A stretch of DNA of 64,000 nt from the NCBI GenBank assembly GCA_002423615.1, contig DIKO01000019.1:62001-126000 (forward strand), given 5' to 3'. Under the pieces are notes generated by a model that saw only the letters and a program-made list of their open reading frames with translations, was not told where the DNA came from and did not search any database. Positions 8,451 to 17,637 of the stretch are shown here, piece by piece. Origin of the DNA: Desulfobacteraceae bacterium UBA5616. GTDB lineage: Bacteria > Desulfobacterota > Desulfobacteria > Desulfobacterales > UBA5616. The translations under genes and the position numbers were made by a program. Within the stretch, counting starts at the first letter, position 1; every line of letters starts with the position of its first letter.

Positions 8451-10136
8451 ATGAAGCTCAAAGGCTCACAGATATTGATGAAGGTACTGAAGGAAGAAGG
8501 TGTGGATACCATTTTCGGATATCCCGGCGGCGCTGTTCTGGACATCTATGATGCCCTGGTGAAAACCGATATCCGCCACATCCTGGTTCGTCATGAACAG
8601 GCCGCCGTCCATGCCGCGGACGGCTATGCCCGGGCCAGCGGCAAGGTGGGCGTCTGTCTCGTCACCTCCGGGCCGGGCGCCACCAATACGGTAACGGGTA
8701 TTGCTTCGGCAAACATGGATTCAATCCCCATGGTCATTCTTACCGGACAGGTGCCCACGGCGCTCATCGGAAATGATGCGTTTCAGGAAGTGGACATCGT
8801 GGGGATCACCCGGCCCTGCACCAAGCACAATTACCTGGTGAAAAAAACCGAGGATCTGGCCAGGGTCATCAAGGAGGCCTTTTTCATCGCCAAATCGGGG
8901 AGACCCGGGCCGGTACTGATTGATCTTCCCAAAGACATGATCAACCAGGTGATCGATTATGCTCCGCCGGAAGAGCCCCGGATGAAATCGTACAACCCGA
9001 CCTGCCACCCCAATAAAAAGCAGCTCCAGAAGGTGGTGAAACTGATCCGGGACTCCGAAAAACCGGCCATTTTCGCCGGCGGCGGCGTGGTTCTGGCAAA
9101 AGCATCGGCGGAGCTCACGGAATTTGCGCGAAAAGCCGGGATTCCCGTCATGGGATCGCTGATGGGGCTGGGAGCATTTCCGGGAACCGATCCCCTGTGG
9201 CTGGGAATGCTGGGCATGCACGGCACCTATCGCGCCAACATGGCAACAGCCCATTGCGATCTATTGATCGCCGTGGGGGTCCGGTTTGACGACCGGGTAA
9301 CGGGAAAAACCGATGCCTTTGCATCCAATGCCACCATCGTGCAAATCGACATCGATCCCACCTCCATCCATAAAAACATACCGGTATCCATCCCCATCGT
9401 GGGGGATTGCAAAACCGCCTTAAAACACCTGAACAAGCTTCTGGACGAGGCGGATTTAAGCGGTCTTTCCGCCAGGCGCAGGCAGTGGCTGGATCAGATT
9501 GAAAGCTGGAAAAGCACCCGGCCCCTGGCCTATTGCCAGTCCGGAAAAATAAAACCCCAGTATGTGGTTGAAAAACTGTATGAACTGACAAAGGGCAAGG
9601 CCCTGATCACGACGGAGGTGGGTCAGAACCAGATGTGGGCGGCTCAGTACTATCATTTCGACCAGCCCAACCATTTCATTACCTCGGGAGGTCTGGGATG
9701 CATGGGATTCGGCCTGCCCGCGGCCATCGGCGCCCAGGTCGCGGCCCCGGAAAAGCTCGTGGTGGATATCGCGGGCGACGGGAGCATCCAGATGAACATC
9801 CAGGAAATGGCCACCGCCATGCAGCACAACCTGCCCGTGAAAATCGTCATTCTCAACAATGGTTTTCTCGGCATGGTGAGACAATGGCAGGAGTTGTTTT
9901 ACGACAAGTGTTATGCCCACACCTGCATGGATTTTGCGCCGGACTTCGTTAAACTGGCAGAGGCCTTCGGCGCCGTGGGATTAAGGGCCACCACGCCCGA
10001 AGAAGTGGAGGCTGTTTTAAAGGAAGGGCTCTCCACTCCCAATGCGGTGATTATGGATTTTGTTGTGGAGCCCGAAGAAGGGGTTTACCCCATGGTCCCT
10101 TCCGGGGCACCGATAACGGAAATGCTCTTGGTATAA
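8451..10136 (+). CDS. ilvB: Acetolactate synthase large (catalytic) subunit
   Basis: TPP- and FAD-dependent enzyme joining two pyruvates to acetolactate, or pyruvate and 2-oxobutyrate to acetohydroxybutyrate. It is 561 residues. The activating glutamate lies in RHEQAAVHAADGYAR (E49), the Mg-TPP motif starts GDGSIQMN at about residue 442 and runs to ILNN, and the anabolic-type sequences GFLGMVRQWQELFY and HFITSGGLGCMGFGLPAA are present. It lies 71 bases after ilvD and 13 bases before the regulatory subunit gene, so the two subunits are made together. Confidence 0.96.
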   Translation: MKLKGSQILMKVLKEEGVDTIFGYPGGAVLDIYDALVKTDIRHILVRHEQAAVHAADGYARASGKVGVCLVTSGPGATNTVTGIASANMDSIPMVILTGQVPTALIGNDAFQEVDIVGITRPCTKHNYLVKKTEDLARVIKEAFFIAKSGRPGPVLIDLPKDMINQVIDYAPPEEPRMKSYNPTCHPNKKQLQKVVKLIRDSEKPAIFAGGGVVLAKASAELTEFARKAGIPVMGSLMGLGAFPGTDPLWLGMLGMHGTYRANMATAHCDLLIAVGVRFDDRVTGKTDAFASNATIVQIDIDPTSIHKNIPVSIPIVGDCKTALKHLNKLLDEADLSGLSARRRQWLDQIESWKSTRPLAYCQSGKIKPQYVVEKLYELTKGKALITTEVGQNQMWAAQYYHFDQPNHFITSGGLGCMGFGLPAAIGAQVAAPEKLVVDIAGDGSIQMNIQEMATAMQHNLPVKIVILNNGFLGMVRQWQELFYDKCYAHTCMDFAPDFVKLAEAFGAVGLRATTPEEVEAVLKEGLSTPNAVIMDFVVEPEEGVYPMVPSGAPITEMLLV

Positions 10137-10149
10137 GGGAGATAAGCCG

Positions 10150-10638
10150 ATGAACCATGAAAAGCACGTTCTGTCGATCCTGGTGGACAACGAACCCGGG
10201 GTATTGTCGCGGATATCCGGACTTTTCAGCGGCCGGGGCTATAACATCGACAGCCTGTGCGTCGCTGAAACTACGGATCCCGCCATATCCAGGATCACCA
10301 TCGTCACCAGTGCCGAAATGCCCGTGGTGGAACAGATCAAGAAACAGTTGAACAAGCTCATCAACGTCATCAAGGTGTATGAACTGACGGGAAGTGAATT
10401 CGTCGAACGGGAAATGGCCCTGATCAAGGTCAATGCACAGCCCGAACACCGGGCGGAAATTTTACGAATTGTGGATATTTTCCGCTGCAAGGTGGTGGAT
10501 GTCGGGTTGACCCATTACACCGTTGAAGTCACCGGAACAGAAGAAAAGCTTTCGGCCCTGATCACCCTTTTAAAACCCATCGGGATTAAGGAAATCGTCA
10601 AAACAGGCGTTGTTGCCCTCTTCAGAGACCCGAAATAA
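10150..10638 (+). CDS. ilvN: Acetolactate synthase small (regulatory) subunit
   Basis: A 162-residue IlvN/IlvH-type subunit with an N-terminal ACT domain (HVLSILVDNEPGVLSRISGL, then FSGRGYNIDSL). This domain binds valine for feedback inhibition in the characterised enzymes. The C-terminal ALS_ss_C domain includes HRAEILRIVDIFRCKVVDVG. The length is normal for the long (IlvH-like) form. It follows ilvB by 13 bases. Confidence 0.95.
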   Translation: MNHEKHVLSILVDNEPGVLSRISGLFSGRGYNIDSLCVAETTDPAISRITIVTSAEMPVVEQIKKQLNKLINVIKVYELTGSEFVEREMALIKVNAQPEHRAEILRIVDIFRCKVVDVGLTHYTVEVTGTEEKLSALITLLKPIGIKEIVKTGVVALFRDPK

Positions 10639-10647
10639 AACTTTAAT

Positions 10648-10692
10648 GTCGGGTTGGAAACCCGACCTACACTGTCCGGGTTCCTTACCCGG
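10648..10692. repeat. Two small hairpins between ilvN and ilvC
   Basis: GTCGGGTT (10648-10655) pairs with AACCCGAC (10659-10666) around a 3-base loop. CCGGGT (10676-10681) pairs with ACCCGG (10687-10692). Neither is followed by a T-run. They look like a copy of a dispersed palindromic element or an mRNA-stabilising structure inside the operon; only one copy of this arrangement was noticed in the window. Confidence 0.5.
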
Positions 10693-10744
10693 CAAAACAA
10701 ATACAACTGTATAAATTTTAATTCATAAGCATGGGAGATAAAAA

Positions 10745-11797
10745 ATGGCAAAAATCGATTTCGGCGGCGTAGTGGAAGATGTGGTGACACGAAGTGAGTT
10801 TTCTCTGGAAAAAGCCAGGGAAGTGCTGAAAAATGAAACTATCGCAATTCTGGGGTATGGGGTTCAGGGCCCCGGCCAGGCGTTGAACATGAAAGACAAC
10901 GGGTTCAATGTCATCATCGGCCAGCGAAAAGGCACCTCATCCTGGGACAAAGCAATGTCGGATGGTTTTGAACCGGGGAAAGCCCTGTTTTCCATTGAAG
11001 AGGCGGCCCGGCGGGGTACGGTTTTACAAAACCTGTTGTCCGATGCAGGGCAGGTTTCCACCTGGCCGGTCATCAAATCGTTTCTCAATGAAGGAGACGC
11101 CCTTTATTTTTCGCACGGTTTTGCCGTTGTATACAAAGACCAGACCCATATCATCCCGCCGGACAACGTGGATGTTATCCTGGTAGCCCCCAAAGGGTCG
11201 GGGCGAACCGTTCGCACCAATTTCCTGGACGGCAGCGGCATCAATTCCAGTTATGCCGTTTTCCAGGATTATACGGGTCGCGCAACCGAACGTACGCTTG
11301 CCCTGGGAATCGCCATAGGTTCGGGGTATCTGTTCCCCACCACGTTCGAAAAAGAAGTTTACAGCGACCTTACCGGGGAACGCGGTGTGCTCATGGGTTG
11401 CCTGTCAGGGGTCATGGAGGCCCAATACCAGGTTTTAAGGAAAAACGGCCACTCCCCCAGCGAAGCTTTCAATGAAACCGTTGAAGAACTCACGCAGAGC
11501 CTTATCCGCCTGGTGGCGGAAAACGGCATGGACTGGATGTTCGGCAATTGCAGCACCACGGCCCAGAGAGGCGCTCTGGACTGGTCGCCCAGATTCCGGG
11601 ACGCCGTAAGACCGGTATTTGATGAGCTATATGCCAGCGTGATCAGCGGGAAGGAAACCCGGCGGGTTCTGGAAGCCAACAGCGCACCGGATTACCGTGA
11701 AAAACTGCAGAAGGAACTTGACGAAATCAAGAATTCTGAAATGTGGAAAGCCGGGGCTGCCGTCAGAAGCCTGCGGCCCGAAAATCAAAAAAAATAA
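10745..11797 (+). CDS. ilvC: Ketol-acid reductoisomerase
   Basis: NAD(P)H- and Mg-dependent enzyme that isomerises and reduces acetolactate/acetohydroxybutyrate. It is 350 residues. The Rossmann glycine motif is GYGVQGPGQ (about residues 37-45) rather than the common GYGSQGHAH. The sequence NMKDNGFNVIIGQRK and the acidic metal-binding region DLTGERGVLMG are visible. The GYGVQGPGQ variant resembles the branch found in Bacteroidetes and some deltaproteobacteria. GGGAGA precedes the ATG. It lies mid-operon after a 106-base gap with two hairpins. Confidence 0.95.
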   Translation: MAKIDFGGVVEDVVTRSEFSLEKAREVLKNETIAILGYGVQGPGQALNMKDNGFNVIIGQRKGTSSWDKAMSDGFEPGKALFSIEEAARRGTVLQNLLSDAGQVSTWPVIKSFLNEGDALYFSHGFAVVYKDQTHIIPPDNVDVILVAPKGSGRTVRTNFLDGSGINSSYAVFQDYTGRATERTLALGIAIGSGYLFPTTFEKEVYSDLTGERGVLMGCLSGVMEAQYQVLRKNGHSPSEAFNETVEELTQSLIRLVAENGMDWMFGNCSTTAQRGALDWSPRFRDAVRPVFDELYASVISGKETRRVLEANSAPDYREKLQKELDEIKNSEMWKAGAAVRSLRPENQKK

Positions 11798-11848
11798 AAT
11801 TTACCCGGAAAAAGGGGATGGTCTGGAAACATCCCGTGGAGAGACGCG

Positions 11849-13438
11849 ATGGAACCGGTATGGTTATATGACACGACATTAAGAGACGGCACCCAGGGAG
11901 AAAACATCAATTTCACCGCTGAGGAAAAAATCAAAATCGCCAAACGTCTGGACGGTATCGGTATTCATTATATTGAAGGGGGATGGCCCGGTTCCAATCC
12001 CCGCGACAAGCGGTTTTTTGAGCTGGCAAGGGAAACGTCCTTTGAAAACGCCCGGATAACGGCTTTCGGCTCAACGTGTAAACCCGGGGTCCGACCCGCG
12101 GAAGATCCGAATCTTACGGCCCTGCTGGAAAGCCAAACCCAGGCCATAGCCATATTCGGAAAAAGCTGGGATTTGCATGTTGAAAAGGTCATGGAGATTT
12201 CCCTTGAAGAAAACCTGTCCATGATTCGAGAGTCCGTGGCATTTCTGGCCGGACATCGGAAAGAAGTCATTTACGATGCGGAGCATTTTTTCGACGGGTA
12301 CAAGGCCAACCGGGAATATACGCTGAACACCGTATCCGCCGCTGTCGGAGGGGGGGCATCCATGGTGGTTCTGTGCGATACCAACGGTGGCACCCTGCCC
12401 TTTGAAATCGAACCCATTATCACGGATGTCCGCAAAACCCTGGCGAACCATTTTAATCGGCAAATCACCATCGGCATTCATGCCCACGACGACTGCGGCC
12501 TTGGGGTTGCCAATTCCATTGCCGCCGTCCGGGCCGGTGCCGGAATGGTTCACGGCACCATCAACGGGTATGGCGAGCGCTGCGGGAATGCGGATTTAAC
12601 AGCGATCATCCCGGTTCTGTGCCTGAAAATGGGTTGCCCCTGCATGAGCCGGGAGCACCTGAAAATGATCAGAAAAACTTCCCGGTACGTCAGTGAAATC
12701 GCCAATATGACGCCATTGAACAGCCGTCCCTTCGTGGGCAAGAGCGCCTTTGCCCATAAAGGCGGGATCCATGTGAGCGCCATCATGAAAACCCCCGCGG
12801 CCTATGAACACATCGATCCCGAAATGGTGGGAAACACCAGACGGGTCCTGGTTTCCGATCTTTCCGGAAAAAGCAATGTCGAATACAAGGCCGGGGAGAT
12901 GGGAATCGACCTCGAGGTCAACGGTTTTTCCAGCAGTAAAATCGTTTCCGAAATCAAACGGCTGGAACAGGAAGGATACCAGTTCGATGTGGCCGACGGA
13001 TCTTTTAAAATCCTGATGGAAAAATTCACCGATCAGTTCAAACCCAAATTTGAACTGGAATCTTTCCGGGTCACCATTGAAAAGGACAAAAACCGCCATT
13101 GCCGGAGCCATGCCACCATCAAGATTTCCGTAGACGGAAGGGAAGAAATCACCGCCGCGGAAGGCCGGGGTCCGGTCAGCGCCCTGGATAACGCACTTCG
13201 AAAAGCCCTGGATAATTTTTTCCCGAACCTGGATGCCATGGGGCTGGTGGATTTCAAGGTCCGGGTTATGGACGGTGAAAAAGGAACCAGCGCCAAGGTC
13301 CGGGTTCTGATCGAATCAAGAGATTTTGATCACATCTGGACTACGGTGGGGGTATCTGAAGACATCATTGAGGCCAGCTGGCAGGCCCTTGCCGACAGTT
13401 TTCAGTTCAAGCTGGCGAATATGAACCACGGCGGGTGA
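11849..13438 (+). CDS. cimA: (R)-citramalate synthase
   Basis: Condenses pyruvate with acetyl-CoA to citramalate, giving 2-oxobutyrate for isoleucine without threonine deaminase. It is 529 residues. The N-terminal DTTLRDGTQGENINFT, the segment HYIEGGWPGSNPRD, the metal motif HAHDDCG (H211, H213) and the C-terminal LeuA_dimer regulatory domain identify the TIGR00977-type citramalate synthase rather than LeuA. It sits between ilvC and leuA, which supports an isoleucine role. No ilvA is present in the window, consistent with the citramalate route. Confidence 0.93.
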   Translation: MEPVWLYDTTLRDGTQGENINFTAEEKIKIAKRLDGIGIHYIEGGWPGSNPRDKRFFELARETSFENARITAFGSTCKPGVRPAEDPNLTALLESQTQAIAIFGKSWDLHVEKVMEISLEENLSMIRESVAFLAGHRKEVIYDAEHFFDGYKANREYTLNTVSAAVGGGASMVVLCDTNGGTLPFEIEPIITDVRKTLANHFNRQITIGIHAHDDCGLGVANSIAAVRAGAGMVHGTINGYGERCGNADLTAIIPVLCLKMGCPCMSREHLKMIRKTSRYVSEIANMTPLNSRPFVGKSAFAHKGGIHVSAIMKTPAAYEHIDPEMVGNTRRVLVSDLSGKSNVEYKAGEMGIDLEVNGFSSSKIVSEIKRLEQEGYQFDVADGSFKILMEKFTDQFKPKFELESFRVTIEKDKNRHCRSHATIKISVDGREEITAAEGRGPVSALDNALRKALDNFFPNLDAMGLVDFKVRVMDGEKGTSAKVRVLIESRDFDHIWTTVGVSEDIIEASWQALADSFQFKLANMNHGG

Positions 13439-13666
13439 GACCGCCTCAAAACCAAATGTGTTGAGTATTTTCATATTCTGGTATAAATGCGCCTTATCAA
13501 AAGTATCAGGAAAGGGGCCCAAACGTGGACGGACATTGGAGGACCAAAGCCGCAGGATTTTCGACCGACGAATTCCTGCGGCCCATGCTTATGGATGTTT
13601 TCTCCCGCTGGTAACAAGGCTGCGAAAATCCATTAAAAATGAAACTAAAATGACAAGGAGAAAACC

Positions 13667-15199
13667 ATGAGCGAAAAAGTTATTATATTTGACACAACCT
13701 TGAGGGACGGGGAGCAATCCCCCGGTGCCAGCATGAATACCGCCGAAAAAATGCGACTGGCATCCCAGATGGAAAAACTGGGGGTTGACGTGCTGGAAGC
13801 GGGCTTCCCGGCGGCATCCGACGGCGACTTCGAAGCGGTTTCCGAAATCGCCAAGAAATTGAAACGGATCCAGGTCTGCGGGTTATCCCGAACGGATAAA
13901 AACGATATCGATCTTGCCTGGAACGCCGTTAAACACGCCCCCAACAACCGGATTCACGTGTTTATCGCAACTTCCGATCTTCACATGGCCGAAAAACTGA
14001 AGATGAGCCGGGAACAGGTACTGGAATCCGCTGTAAATGCCGTCAAATACGCAAAATCTTTTACCGACAACGTCGAGTTTTCGGCCGAGGACGGGTCCCG
14101 GAGCGACCGGGACTTTATGTGCAAGGTATTTGAAGCCGCGGTCGCAGCCGGCGCCACCACCATCAACCTGCCGGATACCGTGGGGTATTCCATTCCCAGT
14201 GAATTCGCGGAACTGGTCAGGTACGTCCTCGGCCATACCCCCAACATCCACAAAGCGGTATTGAGCGTCCACTGCCACAACGATCTGGGACTGGCGACGG
14301 CCAACACCCTGGCCGCCATCACCGCCGGCGCGAGACAGGCGGAAGTCACCATCAACGGCATCGGCGAGCGTGCCGGCAACACCTCCATGGAAGAAGTGGT
14401 CATGGCCCTGCATACGAGGCCTAATTTTTTCCCCTTCACCACCGGCATCGAAACCGAACAGATCTACCCCACAAGCCGCCTGGTGAGCACCATCACGGGA
14501 ATTCTGGTTCAGCCCAATAAGGCCATCGTCGGCGCAAACGCCTTTGCCCATGAAGCGGGGATTCATCAGCACGGTGTTCTGGTCAATCCCATGACCTATG
14601 AGATCATGAAGCCGGAAACCATCGGCCTGAACGCCAACAAGCTGGTGCTGGGCAAACACTCGGGAAGACACGCCCTGCATGAACATTTAAAGGAAATGGG
14701 ATATGATCTGTCCCCGGGTGAACTGAACATTGTCTTCAAAAAGTTCAAGGATCTGGCGGACAGAAAAAAGCACGTGATGGATGAGGATCTCGAAGCCCTG
14801 GTCCAGGAAGGCATTTTAAGAACATCGGAAATCTTCAAGCTGGAATATCTGCATGCCAGCAGCGGTACCACGGTAATGCCCATGGCCAGCGTGGTGCTCA
14901 CCATTAAAGACCGGCCGGTGAAGGGGGCTGAATACGGCAACGGTCCGATCGACGCCGCGTTCAATTGCATCGCCCATCTGACCGGGACCACCTCCGAACT
15001 CCTGAGATTTACCATCAGCGCGTTGACAGGGGGAACGGACGCCCAGGGTGAAGTTACCGTCCGATTGAGAGAAAACGGCCTCGTCGCCCTGGGAAGAGGC
15101 ACGGATCCGGATATCATCACCGCCAGCGCCAAGGCCTATATCAACGGCCTCAATCGGCTGGAATATCTGAAAGAACATCCGCAGATGGTTTCGGCATAA
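13667..15199 (+). CDS. leuA: 2-isopropylmalate synthase
   Basis: First committed enzyme of leucine synthesis, joining acetyl-CoA and 2-oxoisovalerate. It is 510 residues. The sequence DTTLRDGEQSPGASMNT, the metal-binding HCHNDLGLA (H202, H204), the NGIGERAGN motif, the HSGRHAL segment and a full C-terminal LeuA_dimer domain (leucine feedback) are visible. AAGGAG precedes the ATG. A 228-base gap with a hairpin around 13550-13582 separates it from cimA, so it may have extra control. A strong bidirectional terminator follows. Confidence 0.96.
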   Translation: MSEKVIIFDTTLRDGEQSPGASMNTAEKMRLASQMEKLGVDVLEAGFPAASDGDFEAVSEIAKKLKRIQVCGLSRTDKNDIDLAWNAVKHAPNNRIHVFIATSDLHMAEKLKMSREQVLESAVNAVKYAKSFTDNVEFSAEDGSRSDRDFMCKVFEAAVAAGATTINLPDTVGYSIPSEFAELVRYVLGHTPNIHKAVLSVHCHNDLGLATANTLAAITAGARQAEVTINGIGERAGNTSMEEVVMALHTRPNFFPFTTGIETEQIYPTSRLVSTITGILVQPNKAIVGANAFAHEAGIHQHGVLVNPMTYEIMKPETIGLNANKLVLGKHSGRHALHEHLKEMGYDLSPGELNIVFKKFKDLADRKKHVMDEDLEALVQEGILRTSEIFKLEYLHASSGTTVMPMASVVLTIKDRPVKGAEYGNGPIDAAFNCIAHLTGTTSELLRFTISALTGGTDAQGEVTVRLRENGLVALGRGTDPDIITASAKAYINGLNRLEYLKEHPQMVSA

Positions 15200-15208
15200 A
15201 AAAACAAG

Positions 15209-15252
15209 GGCGGTCGATGGTTACCCGACTCGGTCACCATCGACCGCCTTTT
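15209..15252 (+). terminator. Bidirectional rho-independent terminator after leuA
   Basis: A perfect 12-bp stem (GGCGGTCGATGG at 15209-15220 and CCATCGACCGCC at 15237-15248) is followed by TTTT. On the minus strand it is followed by a T-rich run (the A-run around 15198-15204), so it can also end the convergent transcript from 16.1 kb. Confidence 0.9.
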
Positions 15253-15275
15253 CCGGCGTTTTTACCTTTCTGCTT

Positions 15276-16100
15276 CTACCTCAGCAAGCGAAGGGCCTCA
15301 TTCTGCCTTAATTTCTCCCAGGCACTGTGGACAACGACCGTCGGCACACCATCCTTGTCCAGGTTCCCCTCAATGGTTGCATCCCTGCAGGACTGAATCA
15401 GCCCGGGATTCCCCTTGTCCAGGTTCAGCTGATGCCGGATAAGGCCCTTCAGAGCCATGTGCACGGGCTCCAAATCATCGACCTCCATATTGGCGATGAC
15501 GATTTTATCAACATGGGGCAATTCGGAAATCAGTCGATTGGCCGCCTCATCCAGGGTCTTCGGGAAAGACGAAGCCTGATGATGAACTTCACCGGGATTT
15601 GTCTTTTCAACATCGGCATTCGAGCCGGTTTCACAAACGGCCAGAAGCACTACGCAGCCGACTATAAATTTTACCGCCTCGTAAATTCTTGGAGATTTGC
15701 GGGCCCGGGGACCGGCGACGTTGACCACGCCCACGGAATTCTCGCAAACCCAGGACCAGATGGCCGACACGGCCTGAAACGCCGGCAATTCACAAAGGTT
15801 TATCAGCATAAACGGTTTTTTGTGTTTTCTGGCCGTTTTCCAGGTATATTTTGTTCCTCCGGAAACCTTTTCATAAAAAAAAATAATCGACCCGTCGGAA
15901 TCCAGCACATTCTGACGGGTCCTTCGGGAATATCGGCCGGTTTTCATTTCTTCCATTTGATATCGCGACGGAAGAACGCCCTTTTCCGTTTTTCGGCCTT
16001 TTGGAATCCATCCGCCATGGGGCATGCCGTATTTTATGGCCGCGTCCAGGGCTGCCTGATCCGCCCCCGTCTGTCCGCCGGATATGATTTTTCGCAGCAC
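15276..16100 (-). CDS. Putative molybdenum-carrier (SLOG/YpsA-like) domain fused to DUF6794-like domain
   Basis: The N-terminal half is a SLOG-superfamily nucleotide-binding domain of the 'putative molybdenum carrier' type: KIISGGQTGADQAALDAA, the PKGRKTEKG segment and NVAGPRARKSPRIYEAV. A hydrophobic stretch (FIVGCVVLLAVCETGS) then resembles a signal peptide or membrane anchor. After it comes a DUF6794-like domain (PKTLDEAANRLISEL, IANMEVDDLEPVHMALK). The GTG at 16100, preceded by AAGAG, gives the family start VLRKIISGG; a TTG at 16163 is less likely. A hydrophobic anchor between two soluble domains suggests a fusion of two ancestral genes. Function unknown. Confidence 0.75.
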   Translation of the reverse strand: MLRKIISGGQTGADQAALDAAIKYGMPHGGWIPKGRKTEKGVLPSRYQMEEMKTGRYSRRTRQNVLDSDGSIIFFYEKVSGGTKYTWKTARKHKKPFMLINLCELPAFQAVSAIWSWVCENSVGVVNVAGPRARKSPRIYEAVKFIVGCVVLLAVCETGSNADVEKTNPGEVHHQASSFPKTLDEAANRLISELPHVDKIVIANMEVDDLEPVHMALKGLIRHQLNLDKGNPGLIQSCRDATIEGNLDKDGVPTVVVHSAWEKLRQNEALRLLR

Positions 16101-16188
16101 TTTATTTCTCTTGATTCCACGGTTAAGCACAGAATTCGATGCCTGTTTCAACACGGGCGGCAAACCATCGTCCGCTTAAGGACCTTTA

Positions 16189-16656
16189 CTAATCGCCCAT
16201 TTCGGCCATATAGTCGTCGTACAGGGTCTCGAGGGCGAGTTTATGTTTGGCCTCCTCCTGGCACAGGACCTTGAACACTTTCTTCTGTTCCGGATCATCC
16301 GCATTTTCCAGAAGGGCGTTGTATAATTTTAAGGCTTTTTCCTCCCTTTTCATGGCAATCATCAGGATGTCATTGTAGGCCATGTTTTTTTCATATTCCA
16401 TTTCAACCACGTAATCGCTTCGCTTGATGTCCGTTATCCATTTGAATTTATAATCGGCAAGGCCCTGGGCCACGCCTTTTTTGTCAATGTTTTCCAGGAG
16501 TGCCCGATGTTTTTGTTCTTCCGCGGAAAACTCCAGAAACATTTTCTTCGATCCCGCAGCAGATTCTTCCCTGGCGATGGATTCATAAAATTCGGCGGCT
16601 TCTATTTCTTTCTCGATGGCAAACTCAAGAACGGCTTTTAAATTTTCAAACTGCAT
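16189..16656 (-). CDS. Ferritin-like / rubrerythrin-type diiron protein
   Basis: A 155-residue four-helix-bundle protein. Two EExxH-type iron motifs are visible (EEQKH and EEAKH), with upstream glutamates in EKEIEAAEFYES and REEKALKLYNA. It lacks the C-terminal rubredoxin CxxC domain of full rubrerythrin. Such proteins act in peroxide or oxygen protection or iron handling in anaerobes. AAAGGAG precedes the ATG. It lies 54 bases after pyrD on the same strand and may be co-transcribed. Confidence 0.88.
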   Translation of the reverse strand: MQFENLKAVLEFAIEKEIEAAEFYESIAREESAAGSKKMFLEFSAEEQKHRALLENIDKKGVAQGLADYKFKWITDIKRSDYVVEMEYEKNMAYNDILMIAMKREEKALKLYNALLENADDPEQKKVFKVLCQEEAKHKLALETLYDDYMAEMGD

Positions 16657-16710
16657 GCGTAAGGATCTCCTTTCAGCTCCAGCCCCATTTTTCGCTGGAT
16701 ATGTAGAATG

Positions 16711-17625
16711 TTATATTTTTAATGTGTTGATGATATCCGTCACTTTGGGAATGCTTTTGGCAGCAAGATACTTCTCTATTCCCTCAAGGATTTCCATGGT
16801 CGCGCGGGGATTCATGAAATTCGCCGTTCCCACCTCAACCGCACTGGCTCCTGCGATGAGAAACTCCAGCGCATCCGTTGCAGTTACAATGCCGCCGATA
16901 CCCACCACCGGGATTTTGACGGTTACGGCGGTTTGCCATACCATGCGAAGCGCGATGGGTTTAATGGCCGGCCCCGAAAGCCCTCCGGTGACATTGGCCA
17001 GTTTCGGCGTTCGGCTTTCAATGTCAATGGCCATCCCCGTGATGGTATTGATCAGGGACACTGCATCCGCACCGGCTTCTTCAACGGCCTTTGCTATTCG
17101 GACAATGTCGGCCACATTGGGGCTGAGTTTAACCCAGAGCGGCTTTGTGGTTTTTTGCCTTACGGCGCAAATGACCTCGTAGGCGGCTTTTTCATCAACG
17201 CCGAATGAGATTCCCCCGGCTTTCACATTGGGGCACGAGATGTTCACCTCGATGGCCCTGATACCGGCAATTTCCTCCACCCGGGCGGCAAGTGCCTGAT
17301 ACTCTTCGATGCAGGTCCCATAAATATTAACTACGGTGGGGGTTGACAGCTTTTCCAGAAAGGGAATTTTTTCCCTGATAAACCGGTCCACCCCGATATT
17401 TTCCAAACCGATGGCATTGAGCATGCCGCATGCCGTTTCAACGATCCTCGGGGGGGGATTGCCCCTGGCGGGTTTTAACGACAGGCCTTTGACGATAATG
17501 GCGCCCAGGCGGTCCAGATCCACCAGCGAAGCGAATTCTTCTCCATACCCGAACGTACCCGAAGCCGTCATAACCGGGTTTTTAAGTACAAGTCCTCCGA
17601 TATTCACCGATAAATCCGGCTTCAC
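16711..17625 (-). CDS. pyrD: Dihydroorotate dehydrogenase, class 1B-like catalytic subunit
   Basis: FMN enzyme of pyrimidine synthesis, oxidising dihydroorotate to orotate. It is 304 residues. The N-terminal GLVLKNPVMTASGTFGYGEE, the catalytic cysteine in EVNISCPNVKAGG (class 1 has Cys, class 2 Ser) and the FMN-phosphate motifs VVGIGGIVTATDALEF and GASAVEVGTANF are visible. Class 1B enzymes normally pair with PyrK (FAD/2Fe-2S), but pyrK is not adjacent here. The start is a GTG, 12 bases after the stop of the ABM gene, so the two are probably co-transcribed. Confidence 0.93.
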   Translation of the reverse strand: MKPDLSVNIGGLVLKNPVMTASGTFGYGEEFASLVDLDRLGAIIVKGLSLKPARGNPPPRIVETACGMLNAIGLENIGVDRFIREKIPFLEKLSTPTVVNIYGTCIEEYQALAARVEEIAGIRAIEVNISCPNVKAGGISFGVDEKAAYEVICAVRQKTTKPLWVKLSPNVADIVRIAKAVEEAGADAVSLINTITGMAIDIESRTPKLANVTGGLSGPAIKPIALRMVWQTAVTVKIPVVGIGGIVTATDALEFLIAGASAVEVGTANFMNPRATMEILEGIEKYLAAKSIPKVTDIINTLKI

Positions 17626-17637
17626 ATCGTGCCCGCA

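Noticed and set aside
13620..13666. Short ATG frame before leuA as a leucine leader peptide
   Set aside because: It is only four codons (MKLK) with one leucine and no following terminator, so it is not an attenuator.
15327..16274. 315-codon plus-strand frame across the SLOG/DUF6794 gene
   Set aside because: It is antisense to a recognisable protein, runs into the ferritin-like gene, and has no family similarity.
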